18,515 nt of DNA from CANLWN01 sp039815505 (GTDB lineage Bacteria > Bacteroidota > Bacteroidia > Flavobacteriales > Flavobacteriaceae), in contig JBCBZE010000027.1 of NCBI GenBank assembly GCA_039815505.1, forward strand, positions 1 to 18,515, written 5' to 3'. Under the pieces are notes generated by a model. That model saw nothing but the letters and a program-made list of their open reading frames with translations, searched no databases and was not told the DNA's origin. Positions 1 to 5,343 of the stretch are shown one piece after another. The translations under genes and the position numbers were made by a program. The first letter of the stretch is position 1; the number at the start of each line of letters is the position of its first letter.

Positions 1-518
1 AAAGTGACATCCATTTGTGGTTCTGTGTTATGATCAACAAAAACCTTTAAATGGGTACCCCTAACCTCGATCGTGGCATGAAACCATTCTAAACGTTCTA
101 TGTCCGCCTTCGTCTCATAGGTAGGATAGTTGTAAAAAACCCAACTTAAGGCCCCATTGTAGATGGGGATGTACTGGATAGCTTCTTGCGTACCGCCTAA
201 TTGTGGCCTAAAGTATATAAATTGATAGTTTTTTTCACTGGCCACCCTAAAACCAAGTCCGGCCATTACCTCACCCGCAATATCCATATCCACTTTAAAA
301 TTTTTCACCCCCAATCCCTTGGTGATAGCAATGGACTGGTTTTTACTATCCAATTTTAAAGAAGGCTTTCCCTTAAATATCGTATCCACATATGCAGTGG
401 GTTTATTCTCTTCGGATATAATGATACATTTATTTTTTTCAAATAAAGATGTCTGGGCGATGGATAGTGTTATGGAAAATAGAAAAAAGAGACCTAAATT
501 AATTTTTTGAAATTTCAT
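1..518 (-). CDS. Secreted LamG/concanavalin-like (DUF1080-like) protein, C-terminus beyond window edge
   Basis: An open minus-strand frame starts at the ATG at 518-516 and runs off the left edge without a stop (172 codons visible). The N-terminus is a clear signal peptide (MKFQKINLGLFFLF..., ending near SIAQ), so the product should be exported. The rest reads as beta-sandwich: alternating hydrophobic strands, then a W-F-H-A-T-I-E-V-R-G stretch followed by L-K-V-F-V-D, typical of the concanavalin-like fold of DUF1080/LamG proteins, which often bind or cleave glycans. No catalytic residue can be assigned from the fragment. It is divergent from the HTH/LamG protein at 638, whose C-terminal domain looks like the same fold, so the two may be functionally paired. 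The fold call is from pattern only; the function is unknown. Confidence 0.7.
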   Translation of the reverse strand, partial: MKFQKINLGLFFLFSITLSIAQTSLFEKNKCIIISEENKPTAYVDTIFKGKPSLKLDSKNQSIAITKGLGVKNFKVDMDIAGEVMAGLGFRVASEKNYQFIYFRPQLGGTQEAIQYIPIYNGALSWVFYNYPTYETKADIERLEWFHATIEVRGTHLKVFVDHNTEPQMDVT

Positions 519-550
519 ATGGTAGGGATTTTAAAAATTCTAAATTGTGC

Positions 551-591
551 CCAAGCTAATTGAGCTTTGGAAAAATCGGTTTTCTTTTTCC
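551..591. promoter_or_regulatory. Two inverted repeats in a divergent intergenic region
   Basis: AAGCT at 553-557 pairs with AGCTT at 563-567, and GGAAAAA at 569-575 pairs with TTTTTCC at 585-591. Both lie in the 119-bp gap between the divergent starts at 518 and 638. They could be operator sites for the HTH protein encoded at 638. The AT-rich background makes short repeats common, so confidence is low. Confidence 0.25.
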
Positions 592-637
592 ATTTATTTT
601 AGAACCTTTTTCCGGTCATTATCTTATATTTCTATAA

Positions 638-1933
638 ATGAACTCTTTAGGTAACATAGACAAGGACTTACTACTGAATATAAAGTGTAAAATAGAAGCT
701 TTATCCGGATTGGAAACTAAAAAGGAATGGGTTCAAAAAGATTATGATTTCCTTGTTTTCTTTATAGAGGAAAAAACAGGCGTTAAACTAAGCTTGTCCA
801 CGGTAAAAAGAATTTGGAAAAATGAGTATAATCGCTTGCCCCATAGTACAACATTGGATACTTTGTCCAAACTGGCTTATGAAAAAGATTGGTTATCGTT
901 GAAAACGGAATGGTTAGATAATCAAAATACGCCAAGGCCAATACCCAAAAAAGTGAAGGGAAAACCCAAATCCCAGATTGTATATACCGTTCTTATTCTT
1001 TTTTTGATAGTCCTTGGTATTCTATTTATACTGAAAATTAGAAATACCGGACCAAAAGGGGATTTGGAGTCCGTCTCTTTCTCCATTAAAAAATCTGTTG
1101 AGAACACCATACCCAACACCGTAGTATTTAGCTATAATATTGAGGGAATCAAAGCCGATAAATTTTTTATACAACAAAGTTGGGATACGAGTAGACGTGT
1201 AGAAGTACATAAAGGAAGTAAGGAAAAGACGGACATCTATTATATACCGGGGTTCTACACTGCTAGACTCATTGCAGATGATAAAGTAATTAAAGAAATA
1301 CCTGTTCACATGACCTACGACGATTGGTTCATGGCAGTAAGACAACCAATTTCAAACGTGACGACCTTTGATAAAAAACATTGGATAGACGCTCCTTACT
1401 TGGGAATAAATAAGAAGTCCTTAGAGGCCAAGATAGATATGGAAAAGCCCTTTCAATTGTCATATTACTATGTAAAGAACTTTGTATTGGATGGTGATAA
1501 TTTTAACTATAGCTGTGATTTTAAAATGGAACCGATCGAAGCTATTTCATGTCCCAATCTCAGCATTCATGTGCAAGCGGAAAAAGGGCATTATTGGATC
1601 ATGTTTTCAAATAAGGGTTGTGAAAGTGAATTGTCTTTACAATTGGGTGAGCTTACGTACAATGGTAAGGACAGGGATCTGACCATGTTTGGAACCAACA
1701 TTTACCATTGGCAACGAGTCAACATAAAAGTAGTGGATAAACAGTTGGAGTTCAAATTAAACGGCGAGAACATATTTTTAAGTACGTATACTCAATCCAT
1801 TGGGGAAATAAAGGAAATTAGTTATTTCTTTTCTGGAAATGGTGTAGTCGATAATGTGGAGCTTAAAGACTTAAAAGGGGACAACATATTCTATGACGAT
1901 TTTAGCCAAAATACAGCAAAGGTCCAAGAATAA
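638..1933 (+). CDS. Membrane-anchored HTH regulator with extracytoplasmic PKD-like and LamG-like domains
   Basis: The 431-residue product has four parts. Residues 1-95 are a cytoplasmic, probably DNA-binding domain with a helix-turn-helix-like stretch around 50-80 (LSLSTVKRIWKNEYN). Residues 97-113 are a basic linker. A single transmembrane helix follows at about 114-133. A large extracytoplasmic part comprises a PKD/Ig-like segment (about 145-235) and a concanavalin/LamG-like domain (about 255-425). The layout suggests a one-component sensor that binds an outside ligand, perhaps a glycan, and acts on DNA at the membrane. That role is inferred; only the domain order is visible. It diverges from a secreted protein with a similar lectin-like fold, a natural target. 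TATATTTC lies about 10 bases before the ATG, so the transcript may have a very short leader. Confidence 0.75.
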   Translation: MNSLGNIDKDLLLNIKCKIEALSGLETKKEWVQKDYDFLVFFIEEKTGVKLSLSTVKRIWKNEYNRLPHSTTLDTLSKLAYEKDWLSLKTEWLDNQNTPRPIPKKVKGKPKSQIVYTVLILFLIVLGILFILKIRNTGPKGDLESVSFSIKKSVENTIPNTVVFSYNIEGIKADKFFIQQSWDTSRRVEVHKGSKEKTDIYYIPGFYTARLIADDKVIKEIPVHMTYDDWFMAVRQPISNVTTFDKKHWIDAPYLGINKKSLEAKIDMEKPFQLSYYYVKNFVLDGDNFNYSCDFKMEPIEAISCPNLSIHVQAEKGHYWIMFSNKGCESELSLQLGELTYNGKDRDLTMFGTNIYHWQRVNIKVVDKQLEFKLNGENIFLSTYTQSIGEIKEISYFFSGNGVVDNVELKDLKGDNIFYDDFSQNTAKVQE

Positions 1934-2142
1934 TTCGTACTACTATCTAAACTCTTCCTTTGATTGAGAATAGGTATATGCTACTTAAAAAGAGAAAAAA
2001 GGAAAAAGTGCGTCTTTTCATGATGTTGTTTTATGGTTTTGTCCTTAGCGAGTAATTATTTTCATAATTGTCATAGTAAACTCCAAAATCAAAAAAAGCA
2101 ATGGCCATCTAACTGAATTCTATTTTACCATTTTAAGGTAAC
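1934..2142. other. Non-coding stretch before the ECF-type promoter
   Basis: I see no convincing gene here. There are short runs of A and T but no hairpin with a T-tract that would count as a terminator for the gene ending at 1933. At its right end, TTACC (2125-2129) and GGTAA (2137-2141) form a short inverted repeat next to the promoter at 2143. Confidence 0.4.
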
Positions 2143-2170
2143 GTAACAAAACTGAAAGAAGAGCGTCTAT
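2143..2170 (+). promoter_or_regulatory. ECF-sigma-type promoter, copy 1
   Basis: GTAACAAA at 2143-2150 and CGTCTAT at 2164-2170 are separated so that 16 bases lie between GTAAC and CGTC. An AAC-containing -35 with a CGTC -10 is the classical signature of extracytoplasmic-function sigma factors. The same boxes with the same 16-base spacing occur at 14260-14287, which makes chance unlikely. It would transcribe the microORF at 2199 and perhaps the pseudouridine synthase gene. The cognate sigma factor is not in the window. Confidence 0.65.
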
Positions 2171-2198
2171 AGTATATAGAAACAAACTGTCTTTGATC

Positions 2199-2291
2199 AT
2201 GAAAACAATGAATATGAATTATGCAAAACGAAGCCTGTATTATAGCCTAAAAGAGGGTTGGTGTATGAAAAGGAATTACTATTACGAATAA
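2199..2291 (+). CDS. MicroORF (30 aa) behind ECF-type promoter
   Basis: An ATG lies 28 bases after the -10 box of the ECF-type promoter and opens a 30-residue frame (MKTMNMNYAKRSLYYSLKEG...) that ends in TAA. The peptide is rich in Lys, Arg, Asn and Tyr and has no signal peptide or membrane helix. It shares a loose Y-x-L-x-x-G-W pattern with the microORF at 14315, which has the same position behind the other copy of the promoter. There is no good Shine-Dalgarno sequence, which is normal for this group. It could also be only a leader RNA or attenuator upstream of the next gene. No function can be assigned. Confidence 0.4.
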   Translation: MKTMNMNYAKRSLYYSLKEGWCMKRNYYYE

Positions 2292-2415
2292 TTCCGTTTA
2301 TGGTATTGGATGATTAGCTACCCAACAAAAGAAATGTTATCACTTTTCATTACTATGGAAAAAAGGCAATTTGCGACATATGGACCCTGCGGATTTAGTA
2401 CTTTTGAAATTATCC

Positions 2416-3036
2416 ATGTGCAAAGAATCACAACTTCATTTTAAGGTCTATAAACCTTTTGGCATGCTGAGTCAAATGGACTCCAATGATAGTAAACAAA
2501 AGCGATCAAAACATTTTTTAAAAGAGCTCTATAATTTCCCCCCAAGTATTATGCCCATTGGGAGATTGGACGAAAAATCGGAGGGCCTCTTGTTACTTAC
2601 GACCGATGGCAAACTAAGTGATTTCATCAATCGTTCGGGAATAGAAAAGGAATACGTTGCACAATTGGATGGCATAATAACGGATGATGCCGTGTCCTTT
2701 ATACAAGAAGGCGTTGAAATTGGGCTACATGGAAAGAAGTATCGTACCCAGCCATGCAGAGCGCATATATTAACCACACCGCCTACCTTGCCGCCACCTA
2801 ATGGAAAATTACGCATGGATAGGCATAGACCTTCCTCATGGATACGTATCACTATAACCGAGGGAAAGTATAGACAAATACGTAAAATGACAGCAGCGGT
2901 CGGGTATCCTACCCTGCGATTGATACGGGTACGTATAGGGACAATTTCTCTTGCCAACATGGCGGTAGGTGCAGTAGAAACTGTATCGAATAAACATCTT
3001 GGTACAACTATGACTTACCACCAAAATCAATACTAA
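2416..3036 (+). CDS. rluE: rRNA pseudouridine synthase, RsuA family, RluE-like
   Basis: The product isomerises a uridine in rRNA to pseudouridine in the cytoplasm. RluE of E. coli acts on 23S rRNA U2457; the exact target here is inferred. The catalytic motif GRLDEKSEGLLLLTTDG is present, with the catalytic Asp at about residue 52, and the C-terminal family motif EGKYRQIRKMTAAVGYPTLR is intact. No N-terminal S4 domain is present, as in RluE. I start at the ATG at 2416 because the family core (HFKVYKPFGMLSQ) begins just after it; an in-frame ATG at 2380 and a TTG at 2371 would add 12 or 15 residues that do not look conserved. From 2416 the protein has 206 residues, near the family's usual length. 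It lies 124 bases after the microORF and may share its promoter. Confidence 0.88.
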   Translation: MCKESQLHFKVYKPFGMLSQMDSNDSKQKRSKHFLKELYNFPPSIMPIGRLDEKSEGLLLLTTDGKLSDFINRSGIEKEYVAQLDGIITDDAVSFIQEGVEIGLHGKKYRTQPCRAHILTTPPTLPPPNGKLRMDRHRPSSWIRITITEGKYRQIRKMTAAVGYPTLRLIRVRIGTISLANMAVGAVETVSNKHLGTTMTYHQNQY

Positions 3037-3187
3037 AGCAGAACGTATTCCATGCTATAAGAACAAAGTACCACATTACTATTTGTTAGAAAATTACGGA
3101 CAAAACTCATTTCTTAACAAAAGGTTAGGCCAATGTTATAAATAAGTTTTTACAAATCTTTAAGTAGGAAAATACCGTTTTTTTTGA

Positions 3188-3195
3188 TATATTTA
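3188..3195 (+). promoter_or_regulatory. Putative -7 box of precursor peptide 1
   Basis: TATATTTA fits the Bacteroidota -7 motif TAnnTTTG except for the last base. It lies 24 bases before the conserved CTCTCC of the 5' UTR. In the second peptide unit TAATTTTA lies at exactly the same distance, which supports both. No clear -33 TTG is seen for this copy. Confidence 0.4.
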
Positions 3196-3210
3196 TAGCT
3201 CATTTGGCAT

Positions 3211-3247
3211 ACTCTCCAAAGCCTCATTTTGAAATAGCGGAGAATTA
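3211..3247 (+). promoter_or_regulatory. Conserved 5' UTR element, precursor peptide 1
   Basis: A segment of about 37 bases from ACTCTCC to GAGAATTAA is almost identical to 3574-3610 upstream of the second peptide, with one difference in the middle. TCTCC at its start can pair with GGAGA at its end across a 22-base loop, so it may be a structured RNA leader. It is better conserved than the surrounding DNA, which hints at a role in translation or regulation. Confidence 0.5.
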
Positions 3248-3262
3248 ATATTATCATTTACC

Positions 3263-3397
3263 ATGAAAAAATTAAGTTTAAAGAATTTGAAAGATCAAGA
3301 AATGAACGAATCCCAAATGAAGAACATCACTGGTGGTTTCTGGGGTTGTACCGAAGATTATTGTAGGTATGCAAACCCACATGCTTGGTGTTGTTAA
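3263..3397 (+). CDS. GG-leader precursor peptide 1, four-cysteine core
   Basis: A 44-residue peptide with a double-glycine leader (residues 1-25, MKKLSLKNLK...ITGG). Leaders of this MKKLSLKNL...E-x2-M-K-x-I-T-G-G type are common in Bacteroidota natural-product precursors, and cleavage after GG by a C39 protease/exporter is expected. The 19-residue core has cysteines in the pattern C-x4-C-x8-C-C and a conserved N-P-x-A before the last pair. The pattern is shared exactly with the peptide at 3623. Two disulfides are therefore plausible. The gene faces an operon containing a thiol-oxidase fusion. It has its own promoter, 5' UTR and terminator. Its activity (antimicrobial, signalling or other) cannot be told. 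Confidence 0.8.
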   Translation: MKKLSLKNLKDQEMNESQMKNITGGFWGCTEDYCRYANPHAWCC

Positions 3398-3410
3398 ACT
3401 TGGTATGGAA

Positions 3411-3433
3411 ATAGATTAAGTACCTTAATCTAT
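3411..3433 (+). other. Perfect hairpin between precursor 1 and its terminator
   Basis: ATAGATTAAG at 3411-3420 and CTTAATCTAT at 3424-3433 form a 10-bp perfect stem with a 3-base loop, directly before the terminator stem. No equivalent exists after the second peptide. It may protect the 3' end of the short mRNA or be a protein-binding dyad. Confidence 0.5.
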
Positions 3434-3435
3434 GG

Positions 3436-3475
3436 AAAAGTTCAAAGTACGAATTACGTATTTTGAACTTTTTTT
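3436..3475 (+). terminator. Rho-independent terminator of precursor 1
   Basis: AAAAGTTCAAA (3436-3446) pairs with TTTGAACTTTT (3462-3472) and continues into a T-tract. A nearly identical stem ends the second peptide unit, so it was duplicated with the gene. Confidence 0.8.
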
Positions 3476-3550
3476 ATTCCAATAACGCCAGAACCTTGAG
3501 AATTTACGATAATTTAAAGTTAATTTGTAAGAAAATACATCTATTTTATG

Positions 3551-3558
3551 TAATTTTA
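3551..3558 (+). promoter_or_regulatory. Putative -7 box of precursor peptide 2
   Basis: TAATTTTA lies 24 bases before CTCTCC, exactly as TATATTTA does in the first unit. A TTG at 3525-3527 is 23 bases upstream, at the long end of the usual -33 spacing. Confidence 0.4.
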
Positions 3559-3573
3559 ATATTCATTAGGTTC

Positions 3574-3610
3574 ACTCTCCAAAGCCTCATCTTGAAATAG
3601 CGGAGAATTA
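3574..3610 (+). promoter_or_regulatory. Conserved 5' UTR element, precursor peptide 2
   Basis: Near-identical counterpart of 3211-3247, again with TCTCC and GGAGA at its ends able to pair. The sequence flanking it has diverged much more. Confidence 0.5.
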
Positions 3611-3622
3611 AAATTATTTACC

Positions 3623-3763
3623 ATGAAAAAATTAAGTTTGAAAAATTTAAAAAATCAGGAAATGAATGAATCGGAAATGAAACAAGTTTCTGGCGGTGCT
3701 AGCTCCTACTACTGTGGTTATTACTACTGTACATTTGTAAATCCAAATGCGGTATGTTGCTAA
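3623..3763 (+). CDS. GG-leader precursor peptide 2, four-cysteine core
   Basis: A 46-residue paralogue of the peptide at 3263. The leader (residues 1-25, MKKLSLKNLK...QVSGG) is nearly the same. The 21-residue core is otherwise quite different (rich in Tyr and Ser) but keeps the cysteine pattern C-x4-C-x8-C-C and the N-P-x-A motif before the final Cys pair. Conserved leader, conserved cysteines and diverged core residues are what is expected of processed secreted peptides under diversifying selection. The stop is followed by its own terminator. As with peptide 1, no activity can be inferred beyond probable export and disulfide bonding. Confidence 0.8.
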   Translation: MKKLSLKNLKNQEMNESEMKQVSGGASSYYCGYYYCTFVNPNAVCC

Positions 3764-3792
3764 ATCTTAGCTGATTTCGAGTGGAAATCTTT

Positions 3793-3831
3793 AAAAGTTC
3801 AAAGTACCTAACAAGCACTTTGAACTTTTTT
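3793..3831. terminator. Bidirectional terminator between precursor 2 and the enzyme operon
   Basis: AAAAGTTCAAAGT (3793-3805) and ACTTTGAACTTTT (3817-3829) form a perfect 13-bp stem with an 11-base loop, flanked by A and T runs on either side. It ends precursor 2 on the plus strand. The minus-strand gene ends at 3830, so it can serve that operon as well. Confidence 0.8.
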
Positions 3832-4456
3832 AATTTACAGGAACAATTGTCCCATAGTAGAGGATTTGATTTGAAATATATTCTAAAAATATTTTATCCA
3901 TTTCTTTTTCCGGAAGATTAATGACTTCCGAAACCAAATCAAAAAATTCCCGATATGAAAACACTTCCCTATAATCTTTGATATCCAATAATATGGCATT
4001 TAAATTGATCAAGCATATTTCCTTAGGTGCCAAAGGAAGAAATGATGGGATAGATAAATAATAACTTTTTGTTTTCTGCAGTGGAGATGCTAAAACATTA
4101 TTCCACAAAAAATTACTACAGACCAGATAATCAGAGAGATGAGGGTTTACCGTAAATTTAGCTTGCCGCTTATGGTCATCGGGTTTGGAACAAAACTGGA
4201 TCCCTTTCTCTATTCGGGAAATGGATAAGGCGCCGTTGGGTGCATGGTTATCCATAATTTGCAAACGTTGATTTTCCAAATTTCGATAATCCTTTATAAT
4301 CACTTCCAAATCATTGTCAAGAGCTACTATGTGGTCCAAGACCTTATACAGGTAATCCCGCTCTTGAATATCATAGAACTTGGATTGGTTTATCTCCAAG
4401 GTGTCCAAATGGGATAGATTGTCTTTCCAATCCAAAAAGTTCTTTCTGGTTTTCAT
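3830..4456 (-). CDS. Uncharacterised 208-residue protein of the peptide locus
   Basis: I do not recognise a family. The product is predicted soluble: no signal peptide and no membrane segment, with a helical N-terminal half containing a possible short coiled coil (about 40-70). The C-terminal part, VINLPEKEMDKIFLEYISNQ followed by ILYYGTIVPVN, looks like the end of a winged-helix domain, a shape also found in parts of lanthipeptide dehydratases and leader-binding RRE domains. That likeness is by eye and weak. Its start codon overlaps the stop of the upstream gene (ATGA at 4453-4456), so the two are translationally coupled. It ends at the shared terminator facing the precursor genes. A helper in maturation or leader recognition is the simplest guess. 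Confidence 0.75.
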   Translation of the reverse strand: MKTRKNFLDWKDNLSHLDTLEINQSKFYDIQERDYLYKVLDHIVALDNDLEVIIKDYRNLENQRLQIMDNHAPNGALSISRIEKGIQFCSKPDDHKRQAKFTVNPHLSDYLVCSNFLWNNVLASPLQKTKSYYLSIPSFLPLAPKEICLINLNAILLDIKDYREVFSYREFFDLVSEVINLPEKEMDKIFLEYISNQILYYGTIVPVN

Positions 4457-5343
4457 GATGCTTTTGTATTATGGAATGCAACCAATCTGGCATAATACTC
4501 AGGATATTGCTTCTGTAAGCGAACCGCAATCTGCTCCATATATTCAGTGGATCTCTTTAAATGGCTTATTAAATGAACATATTGTGAATGCCAAGGAACA
4601 TTATGGAAGGCGGCAAAATTGTATTTATGGGTATCGTCCGGTTTGCTGAAAAGGGATGTAATCTCTAAATTTTTAGAGGCAATCATATTGCTCAATAGGA
4701 ATTGCTCATAATATAGATTGATAAGGCTACTATTGATTTTATGTAATTTGTCCTGGTTATTGTCAATCAATTCAAAGGCGGCATCGGTATATTGCTTAAA
4801 TACGTCAATATCATTCCCTCCGATAACACCAACATTGATATATCTTATTTTAGAGGATAGGTCCGCTGCGAACTCCTTGGGTACCTTATCAAAGTTTTTA
4901 TGGACATATGGATGTATGAAGGCATACTGATCCCCGCTGTGATTGTAGCTTTGACAGAACAAAGGGGTCTTTATTATTTCATCCAGAACCGGACCGAACA
5001 AAAATATATCTCCATCCAAATGACAAAAGGGTTCTCTTTGGAGTCTATAAGTATATAGTTTCCCTATTGCCCATGCACCTGAATTATAATCGGAAATATC
5101 ATTAAGCGCATTGGAAAAAGACGCATAGGGCAATCCCAGTGCCTGTTTAAAAATTTTGATTCCAAAATCGTCCGTCACCAAATGTAGGTTGGGGTAATAT
5201 TTTTTAATGGAAAGACAGCTATATACCCAAGAACAATAAAATAAAAAGGAACTGGGAAATCCTCCAAAATGACGAAAATTCCAATTCTCCTTATTTAGGT
5301 CATCGAAAAAGGGTTTGGACCAAAATGATTGCACAAACTTCAT
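4453..5343 (-). CDS. DUF6734-like protein with glycosyltransferase-like motifs
   Basis: A 296-residue soluble protein starting MKFVQSFWSKPFF. It resembles, from memory, the uncharacterised DUF6734 family. Features recall GT-A glycosyltransferases: an N-terminal Rossmann-like half, a DxD-type motif in HLDGDIFLFGP (D110, D112) that in such enzymes binds the metal and nucleotide-sugar, and a later YINVGVIGG stretch similar to the acceptor/sugar region of GT8- and GT32-like folds. The role as a transferase modifying the precursor cores is inferred, by analogy with SunS in the sublancin locus. Its start overlaps the stop of the upstream fusion gene (TAATG at 5341-5345), and its stop overlaps the start of the next gene, so the three form one operon. 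The DxD could also be structural. Confidence 0.7.
   Translation of the reverse strand: MKFVQSFWSKPFFDDLNKENWNFRHFGGFPSSFLFYCSWVYSCLSIKKYYPNLHLVTDDFGIKIFKQALGLPYASFSNALNDISDYNSGAWAIGKLYTYRLQREPFCHLDGDIFLFGPVLDEIIKTPLFCQSYNHSGDQYAFIHPYVHKNFDKVPKEFAADLSSKIRYINVGVIGGNDIDVFKQYTDAAFELIDNNQDKLHKINSSLINLYYEQFLLSNMIASKNLEITSLFSKPDDTHKYNFAAFHNVPWHSQYVHLISHLKRSTEYMEQIAVRLQKQYPEYYARLVAFHNTKAS

Noticed and set aside
319..510. Plus-strand open frame of 63 codons
   Set aside because: It is antisense to the signal-peptide-bearing LamG-like gene that starts at 518 and runs off the left edge.
2529..2960. Minus-strand frame of 143 codons
   Set aside because: It is a shadow of the RluE-like gene, whose catalytic and C-terminal motifs are all in the plus frame.
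3188..3763. The tandem precursor region as a CRISPR or other repeat array
   Set aside because: There are only two units, each containing a coding frame with its own terminator, so it is a gene duplication.
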